64,000 nucleotides of DNA from Streptomyces sp. SCSIO 75703 (lineage in GTDB: Bacteria > Actinomycetota > Actinomycetes > Streptomycetales > Streptomycetaceae). The number at the start of each line of letters is the position of its first letter. Within the stretch, counting starts at the first letter, position 1. The position numbers and the translations under genes are program-made. This document shows, piece by piece, positions 8,244 to 20,747 of the stretch. Where the stretch lies: assembly GCF_036607905.1 (NCBI RefSeq), contig NZ_CP144555.1:5332001-5396000 (forward strand), read 5' to 3'. Below the pieces are notes generated by a model. It made no database searches. It saw nothing but the letters and a program-made list of their open reading frames with translations, and was not told where the DNA came from.

Positions 8244-9610
8244 GACGTCCGGCACCTCTCCACGAACCGACGGGCCACACCGGGCTCGGACGCCCAGTGG
8301 GTGTGCAGAAAACTCGCGTGCACGCCGCCCCGCACGAAGCCCTCGACGCGCCGCTCGGGGGTGCGCAGGCCCCAGGCGGGAAGGGGCCCGGCGCCCGGCT
8401 CGACGACGGCGCGGTGGAACTCGTGGCCCCGCATCCGCGTACCGGCCGGGGCGAGGACGCTGTCGCCGAGGGCCACGGCGTCGCGGTAGCCCAGCGTCAG
8501 CCGCCGCGACATGCGGGCGGAGGCGTCCAGGACGCCGCACAGCGGGAGCCCGTCCAGCTCCCGGCACAGGTAGAGCAGCCCGGCGCACTCGGCGGCGACC
8601 GGGGCCCCGCTCCCGGCGAGGGCGGCGACGGCCGCGCGCAGCGGCGCGTTGGCGGAGAGTTCGGCGGCGTACACCTCGGGAAAGCCGCCGCCGACGACGA
8701 GCCCGCGGGTGCCCTCGGGCAGTGCCTCGTCGCGCAGCGGGTCGACGACGGCGACCTCGGCGCCGGCGGCGGTGAGCAGTTCGGCGTGCTCGGCGTAGGA
8801 GAAGGTGAACGCGGGCCCGCCGGCCACGGCGACCACCGGCGCCCCGCCCGTCGCCGCCGCGCCGTCGGCGGGCGCCGCCGGCCCCGGGTCCCAGGCCGGG
8901 CCCGGCAGCGGACCTGCGCTCCGGGCGAGCGCGGCGAGCGCGTCCAGGTCGCAGCCCGCGGCCACCTGGGCGCCCATCGCGGCCACCGCCGCCACGGCGG
9001 CCTCCCGCCGCTCGGCGACCGGCACCAGGCCCAGGTGCCGGGCGGGTGTCGCGGCCTGCGGGGTGCGGCGCAGCACACCGAGCACCGGCACCCCGGAGGC
9101 GTCCAGCGCCTCCCGCAGCAGCGCCTCGTGCCGGTCGGAGCCGACCTTGTTGAGGATCACGCCGCCGATCCGCACCCGCGGGTCCCAGGAGGCGAAGCCG
9201 TGCACCAGCGCCGCCACCGACCGCGACTGGGCCGAGGCGTCCACGACGAGTACGACGGGTGCCCGCAGCACGGTGGCGACCTGCGCGGTGGAGGCCAGTT
9301 CGCCCTCCCCGGCGGCGCCGTCGTACAGCCCCATCACGCCCTCGACGACGGCGAGGTCGCAGCCCCGTGCCCCGTGCAGGAACAGCGGCCCGATCAGGCC
9401 GGGCCCGCACAGGTAGGCGTCGAGGTTGCGCCCCGGCCGCCCGGTGGCGAGCGCGTGGTAGCCGGGGTCGATGTAGTCCGGTCCCACCTTGTGCGGGGAC
9501 ACGGCGAGCCCCCGCGCGGCGAACGCGGCCATCAGCCCCGTGGCCACGGTGGTCTTGCCGCTGCCCGAGGAGGGCGCGGCGACGACCAGCCGGGGCGGCG
9601 CGGACGTCAC
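8240..9610 (-). CDS. cobB: Hydrogenobyrinic/cobyrinic acid a,c-diamide synthase
   Basis: A 456-residue CobB/CbiA. The N-terminal dethiobiotin-synthetase-like ATPase has the P-loop SSGSGKTT at residues 14-21 and HKVGPDYIDPGYH. The C-terminal class I glutamine amidotransferase-like domain has AECAGLLYLC with its nucleophile Cys near 341, and GHEFHRA. It amidates the a and c side chains using glutamine and ATP, just before CobN inserts cobalt in the aerobic order. Of two tandem GTG codons, the one at 9610 gives the GTGA overlap with cobO seen throughout the cluster. Confidence 0.93.
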   Translation of the reverse strand: MTSAPPRLVVAAPSSGSGKTTVATGLMAAFAARGLAVSPHKVGPDYIDPGYHALATGRPGRNLDAYLCGPGLIGPLFLHGARGCDLAVVEGVMGLYDGAAGEGELASTAQVATVLRAPVVLVVDASAQSRSVAALVHGFASWDPRVRIGGVILNKVGSDRHEALLREALDASGVPVLGVLRRTPQAATPARHLGLVPVAERREAAVAAVAAMGAQVAAGCDLDALAALARSAGPLPGPAWDPGPAAPADGAAATGGAPVVAVAGGPAFTFSYAEHAELLTAAGAEVAVVDPLRDEALPEGTRGLVVGGGFPEVYAAELSANAPLRAAVAALAGSGAPVAAECAGLLYLCRELDGLPLCGVLDASARMSRRLTLGYRDAVALGDSVLAPAGTRMRGHEFHRAVVEPGAGPLPAWGLRTPERRVEGFVRGGVHASFLHTHWASEPGVARRFVERCRTS

Positions 9611-10206
9611 CACTCGATGCCCCTCTGGCCCTTCTGCCCGGCGTCCATCGGGTGCTTGACCTTCGACATGTCGGTCACCAGGTCGGCGAGGTCCACCAGC
9701 TTCCCCGGCGCGTTCCGGCCGGTGATCACCACGTGCTGGGTGCCGGGACGGGTCCGCAGCACCTCCACGACCTCGTCGGTGTCGACCCAGCCCCAGTGCA
9801 TCGGGTAGGCGAACTCGTCGAGCACGTACAGCCGGTACGTCTCCGCGGCCAGGTCCCGCTTGACCTGCTCCCAGCCCTCGCGGGCCTTGTCCTCGTTGTC
9901 CGTCTGGGCGTCGCGCTGCACCCACGACCAGCCCTCGCCCATCTTGTGCCAGTCGACGGTGCCGCCCTCGCCGGAGGCGCCGAGCACCCGCAGCGCGTGC
10001 TCCTCGCCCACCTTCCACTTGGCCGACTTGACGAACTGGAACACCCCGATCGGCCACCCCTGGTTCCAGGCGCGCAGCGCCAGCCCGAAGGCGGCCGTCG
10101 ACTTGCCCTTGCCGGCCCCGGTGTGCACCACCACCAGCGGGCGGTTGCGCCGCTGACGGGTCGTCAGGCCGTCGTCCGGCACCACACTCGGCTGTCCCTT
10201 CGGCAT
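9607..10206 (-). CDS. cobO: Corrinoid adenosyltransferase (CobO/BtuR type)
   Basis: A 199-residue ATP:cob(I)alamin adenosyltransferase of the CobO family. The modified P-loop GAGKGKST lies at residues 30-37, followed by GVFQFVKSAKWKVGEE, YRLYVLDEFAYPMHWGW and VVITGRNAP. It attaches the 5'-deoxyadenosyl group to cobalt. The start overlaps the chlI/D stop as TAATG and the stop overlaps cobB. Length and motifs are standard. Confidence 0.95.
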   Translation of the reverse strand: MPKGQPSVVPDDGLTTRQRRNRPLVVVHTGAGKGKSTAAFGLALRAWNQGWPIGVFQFVKSAKWKVGEEHALRVLGASGEGGTVDWHKMGEGWSWVQRDAQTDNEDKAREGWEQVKRDLAAETYRLYVLDEFAYPMHWGWVDTDEVVEVLRTRPGTQHVVITGRNAPGKLVDLADLVTDMSKVKHPMDAGQKGQRGIEW

Positions 10207-12256
10207 TACGCGGCCCTCCTCGTCCCGGCGTCCCGCACATCCCTGACCAGCCCGGCGACGGTGTCCGCGCGCAACTCCTCCAGCGTCACCGCGGCACCGC
10301 CCAGATCGTCCGCGAGCCGGGCGGCCAGCCCGAGCCGCACCGGACCCGACTCGCAGTCCACGACGACCGACGCGGTGCCCTCGGCGGCGAACAGCCGCGC
10401 CGCCCGCGAGGCGAGCACGAGCGGTTCGACGCCGCCGGTGGCCCGGCCGTCGGTCACGACCACGATCAGCGCCCGGCGGGCCGGATCGCGCAGCCGCTCC
10501 ACCCGCAGCACCTCGTGGGCCCGCAGCAGCCCGGCGGCGAGCGGCGTCCGCCCGCCGGTCGGCAGCGACTCCAGCCGGACCGCCGCCGCGTCCACCGACG
10601 AGGTCGGCGGCAGCGCCACCTCGGCGGCCGAGCCGCGGAAGGTCACCAGGCCCACCTTGTCGCGCCGCTGGTAGGCGTCGAGCAGCAGCGACAGCACGGC
10701 GCCCTTGACGGCGCCCATCCGCTGCCGCGCCGCCATCGACCCGGAGGCGTCGACCACGAACAGCACCAGGTTGGACTCGCGTCCCTCGCGCACCGCCTGC
10801 CGCAGGTCGTCCCGCCGCACCACCAGCCCGGGGCCCGACCGGCCCCGCGCCCGCTGGTGCGGCGCCGCCGCCCGCACGGTCGCCGCCAGGTGCAGCCTGG
10901 TCAGCGCCCCCCGGGGCCGCCGGGCCCCGGTGGTGCGGCCCTGCTCGGTCCGCGCCCGCGACCGGCGCCCCGCGGCGCCCTCGCCGATGCCGGGCACGTG
11001 CAGCACCCGGGTGCGGAACGGCTCGGCGGCGCCCACCGGGGCCCGTTCCCCGGCGCCGGAGGGCCGGGGCTCGCCGTCCGGCGTGTCCGGCGCGTCCGCC
11101 GGGGAGCCGGCACGGCCGCCGGCGTCCCCGTCGCCGGGGCCGTCCTCCGGCTCCGGCTGCCCGCCGGGACCGCCGGGCCCCGGATCGGGATCGTCGTCGC
11201 CGTCCCCGCCGTCGCCGCCGTCGCCTTCGGAGCGGTCCGGCTCCGGACCGGCGTACTGCTCCAGCGTCTCGTCGAGCTTCTCCTCGTCCAGCCCCGGCGC
11301 GTCGAACGGGTTGCGGCGCCGCCGGTGCGGCAGGGCGAGCAGCGCCGCCTGCCGCACGTCCTCGGCGAGCACGTCGGTGCGCCCCGCCCAGGCCGCCAGC
11401 GCCGTCGCCGTCCGCGCCATCACGATGTCGGCGCGCATGCCGTCCACCTCGAAGGCGGCACAGGTCGCCGCGATCTGCCGCAGCGCCCCGTCGCCCAGCC
11501 GCACCGCCGGCAGCAGGGCGCGGGCCGCCGCGATCCGCTCCCGTACGGCCGCCTCCTCGCCGGCCCAGCGCGCGGCGAAGGCGGCCGGATCGTCGTCGTG
11601 GGCGAGGCGGCGGCGGACCACCTCGACCCGCTCCTCGGGCTCCCGGGAGGCGGTGACCTCGACGGTCAGCCCGAACCGGTCCAGGAGCTGCGGCCGCAGC
11701 TCGCCCTCCTCCGGGTTCATGGTGCCGACCAGCAGGAAACGCGCCGCGTGCCGGACGGAGACACCCTCGCGCTCGACGTAGGAGGAGCCCATCGCGGCGG
11801 CGTCCAGCAGCAGGTCGACCAGGTGGTCGTGGAGCAGGTTGACCTCGTCGACGTAGAGGATGCCCCGGTGGGCGTCGGCGAGGAGCCCCGGCTCGAACGC
11901 CTTGACGCCCTCGGCGAGGGCCCGCTCGATGTCGAGGGCGCCCACCAGCCGGTCCTCGGAGGCACCGACGGGCAGCTCCACCATCCGCGCCGGGCGGTCC
12001 TCCCCGCCGGCGTCCGGCGCGTGCGGCCCGTCCGGGCAGGCGGGGTCGGGGGAGGCGGGGTCGCAGGAGAAGCGGCAGCCGGGCACGACGCCGACCCGCG
12101 GCAGCAGCGCGGACAGGGCGCGCACCGCCGTGCTCTTCGCGGTGCCCTTCTCGCCCCGCACGAGGACTCCGCCGACCGCGGGGCTCACGGCGTTGAGCAG
12201 CAGGGCCAGTCGCAGGTCGTCCTGACCCACGACGGCCGTGAACGGGAACGGGGTGG

Positions 12257-12260
<4 letters not shown>
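10206..12260 (-). CDS. Fused ChlI/ChlD-type chelatase ATPase subunit (cobaltochelatase partner of CobN)
   Basis: A 684-residue fusion. Residues 1-330 are an AAA+ magnesium-chelatase ChlI module: Walker A GEKGTAKST at 36-44, ILYVDEVNLLHDHLVDLLLD (Walker B), and a QLLDRFGL motif. Residues about 345-450 are a long acidic, Gly/Pro/Asp-rich linker typical of ChlD. The C-terminus is a von Willebrand A domain with the MIDAS motif VVDASGSMAAR near residue 500. Next to cobN it most likely supplies the CobS/CobT-like ATPase function for ATP-driven cobalt insertion; in actinobacteria such ChlID fusions replace CobS/CobT. The GTG start at 12260 overlaps the cobN stop as GTGA. Confidence 0.9.
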
Positions 12261-15906
<3,646 letters not shown>

Positions 15907-15910
<4 letters not shown>

Positions 15911-17439
15911 GCGGGCGCTCCCGGGGGGATGAAGGGAAGTCCTTGCGGTGTGCCGGACTCGACGAGCCGCCACAGCGCGTCGGTGTCCGCGTGCCGTTCG
16001 ATCAGGTCGCCGAGGCGGTCGAGCCGTTCCTCGCGCAGCGCGGCGAAGGAGGTGCCGGGGGCGGGTACGAAACGGCGGCCCGCGGCGGCGGCCACCTCGC
16101 GCAGGAAGGCCCGCCGGAAGCCGTCCGACTCCAGCGCGCCGTGCCAGTGGGTGCCCCAGGTCGTCCCCGAGCGGCAGCCGTCCAGGGGAGCGCCGCGGCC
16201 GTCGGAGACGAGGGTCCGCCCGCCGAGTACCTCGGCGACGCCGTGGTGGATCTCGTAGCCCTCGACGGGCTCGCCGAGCGCGGTGCCCGCCGGGCGGGCG
16301 AGGGTCTTCTCGCGGGCGAACCGCACCCGTACCGGCAGCACGCCGAGCCCCGCGACCCGCCCCCGGCGGCTCTCCACGTCGTCCTCGATCTCCTCGCCGA
16401 GGAGCTGGTAGCCGCCGCACACGCCGAACACCGGCCGGCCGTCTTGGTGCCGGCGCACCAGGGCGTCGGCGAGTCCGCGCCGGCGCAGCCAGTCCAGGGC
16501 GCGGACGGTGCCCCGGGTGCCGGGGACGACGACGAGGTCGGCGTCGGCCACCTCCTCGGGCCGGTCGGTGAAGCGGACCACGACGCCCGGCTCGGCGGCG
16601 AGGGCGTCCACGTCCGTGAAGTTGGACATCAGCGGCAGCGCGCACACCGCGACGCGCAGCACGTCCTCGCCGTGCGGCGGCGCGGTACCCGGCCCCCCTT
16701 CCGCGCCGGGCGCGGCGAGGCTCATGCCGTCCTCCTCGTCGATGCCGAGCCCGTGCCGGAAGGGCAGCACGCCGTACGTGCGCCGCCCGGTGAGGCCGCG
16801 CAGCATGTCCAGGCCGGGTTCCAGCAGGCTCACGTCGCCGCGGAACTTGTTGACGAGGAACCCGGCCACCAGCGCCTGGTCCTCGGGGGAGAGCAGCGCC
16901 ACCGTGCCGAAGAAGGAGGCGAAGACGCCGCCCCGGTCGATGTCGCCGACGACGAGGACGGGGAAGCCGGCGCCCCGGGCGATGCCCATGTTGACGATGT
17001 CGGTACGGCGCAGGTTGATCTCGGCGGGGCTGCCCGCGCCCTCGCAGATCACCGCGTCGTGGCCGGCGCGCAGTTCGGCCAGGCACTCCAGCACCGTGCC
17101 GAGCAGGGCCGCCTGCCGTCCGCCGTGGTAGCCGCGGGCGCTCATCTCGCCGACCGGTTTGCCGAGCAGCACGACCTGGCTGCTGCGCTCGCCGCCCGGC
17201 TTGAGCAGCACCGGGTTCATCAGCGCGCTCGGCTCGACGCGGCACGCCTGGGCCTGCATGGCCTGGGCCCGGCCGATCTCGGCGCCCTCGCGGGTGACGA
17301 ACGAGTTCAGGGACATGTTCTGCGCCTTGAACGGCGCGACCCGCACCCCCTGCCGCGCCAGCCACCGGCAGATCCCGGCGGTGACCACGCTCTTGCCGGC
17401 GTCGGAGGTGGTGCCGGCGACGAGAAGCCCCCCGCTCAC
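15907..17439 (-). CDS. cobQ: Cobyric acid synthase
   Basis: A 510-residue CobQ/CbiP that amidates side chains b, d, e and g of adenosylcobyrinic acid a,c-diamide. The ATPase part begins GGLLVAGTTSDAGKS (P-loop at 10-17), then PFKAQNMSLNS and CEGAGSPAEINLR. The C-terminal amidotransferase has PVFGVCGGYQLLG with nucleophile Cys near 340 and EGYEIHHG with a catalytic His. The GTG at 17439 overlaps the cobD stop as GTGA; the large upstream open frame is a shadow of cobD. Confidence 0.95.
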
Positions 17440-18458
17440 GACACCCGTCCCTTCGCCGGCCGCCCCGCGAGGGCGGCCGGCCGGGCGCGACCGGGGCGGG
17501 CGCCGGACCGGGTGCAGGCGAGTGCGGCGCTCGTGAGGAGGCGCGCGCCCGCGCACACGCCGAGCGCGAGCAGACCCACGCGCCGGGAGAGCCGGACGGC
17601 CCGCTCGATGTCGGCGGCCCCGGCCGGACGGCCCCCGGCCCCGTTGAGCACCGGCCGGTGCTCGACGCGCCCGCCGTAGGAGAGCGTGCCGCCCAGCCGG
17701 ACGCCGAGGGCGCCCGCGAAGGCCGCCTCGACGGGACCGGCGTTGGGGCTCGGGTGCCGGGAGGCGTCGGCCCGCCAGGCCCGCGCCGCGCCCCGGGGGT
17801 CCGGGCCGGCGACGGTGGCGAGGACGGCGGTGAGCCGGGCGCCCGGCCAGCCCGCGAGGTCGTCGAGCCGGGCCGAGGCCCAGCCGTAGCGCCGGTACCG
17901 GGGCGACTTGTGCCCGACCATGGCGTCGAGGGTGTTCACCGCGCGGAAGCCGAGCAGCCCCGGCACCCCGGCCGCGGCGCCCCACACCAGCGCGCCCACC
18001 ACGGCGTCCGAGGTGTTCTCGGCGACGGACTCCACCACGGCCCGCGCGATCCCGTCGGCGTCCAGGGCCCGCGGGTCCCGCCCGCACAGGTGCGGCAGCC
18101 GCTCCCGTGCCGTGTCCACCTCCCCGGCCTCCAGCGCCCGCCCGACGGCGCGTGCCTCGCGCGCCAGCGAGGTGCCGCCGACGACGGCCCAGGTGGCGGC
18201 GGCGGTCAGCGCGACGGAGGCGGCCGGCCGGGACCGGACGGCCCGCGCGGCACCGGCCCCGAGGGCCACGGCGCCGCCGGCGCAGACGAGGGTGTGCAGC
18301 GCGCCCCGGCCCCGGTGGTCCCGCCACAGCGCCCGTTCCACGGCACCCGCGGCCCGCCCGAAGGCGGCGACGGGGTGTCCGCGGCGCGGATCGCCGAGGA
18401 GGAGGTCACCGAGGAGGCCGGCGGCGGCGCCGTACGCGAAGACGCGTTCGGCCCGCAT
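17436..18458 (-). CDS. cobD: Adenosylcobinamide-phosphate synthase CobD (membrane protein)
   Basis: A 340-residue CobD/CbiB, an integral membrane protein that joins aminopropanol (phosphate) to adenosylcobyric acid. Family signatures are LLGDPRRGHPVAAFG near the N-terminus, VESVAENTSDAVVGALVWGA, FRAVNTLDAMVGHKSPRY and SRHPSPNAGPVEAAFAGALG. I chose the ATG at 18458, where homology begins. A GTG at 18539 would add 27 residues, but it lies in the Shine-Dalgarno of the leader ORF and has none of its own. The ATG at 18458 has no strong Shine-Dalgarno either, but follows the leader stop by 5 nt, so it is probably translated by coupling. It is the first enzyme gene of the riboswitch-controlled operon. 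Confidence 0.9.
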   Translation of the reverse strand: MRAERVFAYGAAAGLLGDLLLGDPRRGHPVAAFGRAAGAVERALWRDHRGRGALHTLVCAGGAVALGAGAARAVRSRPAASVALTAAATWAVVGGTSLAREARAVGRALEAGEVDTARERLPHLCGRDPRALDADGIARAVVESVAENTSDAVVGALVWGAAAGVPGLLGFRAVNTLDAMVGHKSPRYRRYGWASARLDDLAGWPGARLTAVLATVAGPDPRGAARAWRADASRHPSPNAGPVEAAFAGALGVRLGGTLSYGGRVEHRPVLNGAGGRPAGAADIERAVRLSRRVGLLALGVCAGARLLTSAALACTRSGARPGRARPAALAGRPAKGRVS

Positions 18459-18463
18459 GGCGC

Positions 18464-18523
18464 TCAGCCGGCCGGGGGGACGGGGGGAGCGTCGTGGGTG
18501 TACCTCGAACGGCAGCCGCGCAT
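18464..18523 (-). CDS. Putative 19-residue leader peptide between the riboswitch and cobD
   Basis: The ATG at 18523 is preceded by a GAGGA Shine-Dalgarno with 9-nt spacing, the best ribosome site downstream of the riboswitch. It encodes MRGCRSRYTHDAPPVPPAG and stops with TGA, 5 nt before the cobD ATG, in a different frame. This suggests the riboswitch gates ribosome entry at the leader and cobD is reached by termination-reinitiation. No homology is claimed for the peptide; its sequence may not matter. It could also be chance. Confidence 0.45.
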   Translation of the reverse strand: MRGCRSRYTHDAPPVPPAG

Positions 18524-18543
18524 GGCGATAGGTCCTCACTCAG

Positions 18544-18701
18544 GGTGTCCGCGCCCTGGTTCGACGAGACCGGCGGCGAGAGTTCCTGGCTCCCGGGGCA
18601 TGACGCCCCGGTGACAGTGGCGGGACCGCGCCGGATTCGCACCGGCTTCCTCTCCTGCCGCCGTGATGGCTCCCGGCAGTCCACCACGCTCCGCGAACAC
18701 C
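18544..18701 (-). promoter_or_regulatory. Cobalamin (AdoCbl) riboswitch upstream of cobD
   Basis: On the minus strand this has the hallmark cobalamin-element order: GAGGAAGCCGGTGCGAATCC, then the B12 box CCGCCACTGTCACC, then GGGAGCCAGGAACTC. GGTGTTCGCG (18692-18701) can pair with CGCGGACACC (18544-18553) as the closing P1 stem with one G-U pair, which sets the boundaries. The GAGGA ribosome site of the leader ORF begins only about 7 nt after P1, pointing to control of translation initiation by ligand binding. Expected effect is repression of the cobD-to-cobI operon when cobalamin is plentiful. Confidence 0.93.
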
Positions 18702-18775
18702 CGTCAACCTGCCGTTGACCTGCGAAGGAGGAGTGTGCGGGAGGCCACAGGGCGCGGGTGCGCGCCGGCACACCG

Positions 18776-18876
18776 GCGCGCGGGGTGCGCGAGGCGCGCG
18801 GGGTGCGCGAGGCGCGCGGGGTGCGCGAGGCGCGCGGGGTGCGCGAGGCGCGCGGGGTGCGCGAGGCGCGCGGGGC
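18776..18876. repeat. 18-bp tandem repeat, five full copies
   Basis: The unit GCGCGCGGGGTGCGCGAG is repeated perfectly five times (18776-18865) and a sixth partial copy runs into the hairpin at 18867-18910. Because 18 is a multiple of 3 it keeps frames open in several directions, but no start, codon bias or homology supports a protein. It lies between the cobD riboswitch and the convergent end of the PiT operon. Copy number probably varies between strains. Confidence 0.9.
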
Positions 18877-18910
18877 GTGGGACGGCGCTTCCCGTCCCAC
18901 GCCCCGCGCG
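18867..18910. terminator. Strong hairpin, probable terminator of the pit operon
   Basis: A 19-bp perfect stem: GCGCGGGGCGTGGGACGG pairs with CCGTCCCACGCCCCGCGC across a 6-nt loop (CGCTTC). It lies about 47 nt past the stop of the small gene at 18957. No U tract is present. It should insulate the pit transcript from the cobalamin riboswitch region. Confidence 0.7.
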
Positions 18911-18956
18911 AAGTCCTCCCGAAGGGCGCCCCGGGGGACGCCGTCCTTCCGGAGGG

Positions 18957-19178
18957 TCAGGCGACGATCATGTAGATCCCGTAGGCCACCGCCGCGGCGC
19001 AGGCCGCGAAGCAGGCGTACGCGCCGGTGACGGCGAGCGCCGCCGACTCGCCCCGGGCGACGGCCCGCTCCTGGCGGGAGAGGCCGACGATGCCGAGGGT
19101 GAAGAGGGCCACGAGGCCCACGGTGGCCACGAGGCTGACTCCGAAGACGGAGCCGAGGGCAGCCCAGTCGATGTTCAT
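18957..19178 (-). CDS. Small two-helix membrane protein downstream of the phosphate transporter
   Basis: A 73-residue protein with two hydrophobic segments (about residues 8-32 and 46-72) separated by a short basic/acidic loop (SRQERAVARGES). The ATG at 19178 has an AAGGAAG Shine-Dalgarno 10 nt upstream; a longer in-frame start has none. It follows the PiT gene by 67 nt on the same strand, so it is probably an accessory or small subunit of that transporter. No function is known to me. Confidence 0.75.
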   Translation of the reverse strand: MNIDWAALGSVFGVSLVATVGLVALFTLGIVGLSRQERAVARGESAALAVTGAYACFAACAAAVAYGIYMIVA

Positions 19179-19245
19179 GACGGTTCTCTTCCTTCGTACC
19201 CGGCCGCGAGGGCCCGGCGCGGTGCGGGAGCCGGGCCCGGCGGGC

Positions 19246-20514
19246 TCAGACGGGGGTGGCGGCCGGCGTCGGCGGCGCGTCGGGCGCACCGGCGGTCACG
19301 GCGGGGGCCGGGAGGGTGGCCTTCAGGTCGTCGGTCAGGGCGGGCGGCGGGGTCACGGCGGCCATCGCCGCGGTCACCACGCCGACGGGCTCCGGCTCCG
19401 GCCCGGCGGCCGGCTCGTCGCCGTTGACGTTGGTGTGGTCGATGACCTCGCGGCGGGAGATCTTCCAGATCGCGGCGCTGGAGACCACCAGGAAGACCGC
19501 GACGAGCGCCGTGCCCCAGTCGCCGAGCTTGGTGACCCACTCGGCGAGCGCGCCGACGAAGGCGGCGGCCGGCAGCGTCAGGCCCCAGGCGACGAACATC
19601 CGGGTCGCGGTCGACCAGCGGACCACGCCGCCCTTGCGGCCGAGGCCCGAGCCCATCACGGCGCCGGAGACGGAGTGCGTGGTGGAGAGGGAGAAGCCGA
19701 GGTGCGAGGAGGCGAGGATGACCGTGGCGGCACTGGTCTGGGCGGCGAAGCCCTGCTGCGGCTGGAGGTCGGTGAGGCCCCGGCCCATGGTGCGGATGAT
19801 GCGCCAGCCACCGAGGTAGGTGCCGAGCGCGATCGCCAGGCCCGCGGAGAGGATGACCCACAGGGGCGGGTCGGAGGCGGGGGCGAGGGCGCCGCCGGCG
19901 ATCAGGGCCAGGGTGATGATGCCCATCGTCTTCTGGGCGTCGTTGGTGCCGTGGGCCAGCGAGACCAGGCCGGCCGAGGCGATCTGCCCGGCGCGGTAGC
20001 CCTTCTCGGCGGCCTTGCCGTCGGCCTTGCGGCCCAGGCGGTAGGTGAGCCGGGTGCCGACCAGCGCCGCGACGCCGGCCACGACCGGGGCGGCGACGGC
20101 GGGCAGCAGCACCTTGGTCAGGAGCACCCCGCCGTGGACGGCGCCGACGCCGGCGGAGGCGACCGCGGCACCGATCAGACCGCCCATCAGGGCGTGCGAG
20201 GAACTGGAGGGGAGCCCGACCAGCCAGGTCAGCAGGTTCCAGAGGATCGCGCCGACCAGGGCGGCGAAGATGACCTCGGGCCGGATGCCGGTCTCGTCGA
20301 CGAGACCCTTGGAGATCGTGTTGGCGACCTCCACGGAGAGGAAGGCGCCCACGAGGTTCAGCACGGCGGACATGGCCACCGCGACCTTGGGCTTGAGCGC
20401 ACCGGTCGAAATGGTCGTCGCCATCGCGTTCGCGGTGTCGTGGAAACCGTTCGTGAAATCGAACGCGAGTGCGGTTACCACCACAATCGCGAGGATCAGC
20501 GAGAAGCTTTCCAT
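19246..20514 (-). CDS. pitH2: PiT-family low-affinity phosphate transporter
   Basis: A 422-residue inorganic phosphate transporter. Both PiT signatures are present: FTNGFHDTANAMATTISTGA near residue 20 in the N-terminal half, and SLAHGTNDAQKTMGII near residue 190. There are about ten membrane spans and a Pro/Ala-rich cytoplasmic C-terminal tail of about 60 residues. The symbol follows S. coelicolor, where the equivalent gene lies next to cobD (from memory). PHO-box-like direct repeats 37-69 nt upstream of the ATG suggest direct control by PhoP. The small gene at 18957 is probably co-transcribed. Confidence 0.93.
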   Translation of the reverse strand: MESFSLILAIVVVTALAFDFTNGFHDTANAMATTISTGALKPKVAVAMSAVLNLVGAFLSVEVANTISKGLVDETGIRPEVIFAALVGAILWNLLTWLVGLPSSSSHALMGGLIGAAVASAGVGAVHGGVLLTKVLLPAVAAPVVAGVAALVGTRLTYRLGRKADGKAAEKGYRAGQIASAGLVSLAHGTNDAQKTMGIITLALIAGGALAPASDPPLWVILSAGLAIALGTYLGGWRIIRTMGRGLTDLQPQQGFAAQTSAATVILASSHLGFSLSTTHSVSGAVMGSGLGRKGGVVRWSTATRMFVAWGLTLPAAAFVGALAEWVTKLGDWGTALVAVFLVVSSAAIWKISRREVIDHTNVNGDEPAAGPEPEPVGVVTAAMAAVTPPPALTDDLKATLPAPAVTAGAPDAPPTPAATPV

Positions 20515-20550
20515 TTACCCAGGCAATCGTTCGAGGTCATTGGCGCGACG

Positions 20551-20583
20551 AACGTAGGTAACCCGGGTGAACGGAAGATGAAC
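20551..20583 (-). promoter_or_regulatory. Putative PHO box (PhoP direct repeats) upstream of pitH2
   Basis: Read on the minus strand, two adjacent 11-nt units, GTTCATCTTCC and GTTCACCCGGG, are followed by a more degenerate TTACCTACGTT. This matches the Streptomyces PhoP direct-repeat pattern (11-nt units starting GTTCACC). It lies in the 233-nt region shared with the divergent aldolase gene. Confidence 0.7.
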
Positions 20584-20747
20584 TGGATCGGGCCCCGTGG
20601 TGACCGGAAACGGGGGTGCCCGCTCCCGCCCCGCCCCCGCCGCGCTGGCGCTCCGTGCCCGCGCCGCTGCGCTCCGGAGACGTCCCTGGCAGGATCGGCG
20701 CGGCGAGCGCGCCGGGAGGCCCCGGCGCCCGGAAGGGGGCACGGGAC

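Noticed and set aside
18776..18876. CRISPR array
   Set aside because: The 18-bp units are directly adjacent with no unique spacers, and no cas genes are near.
18715..19030. Open frames encoding GARGARG or VREARG repeats
   Set aside because: They are open only because the 18-bp repeat is a multiple of three; no ribosome site, homology or typical codon bias.
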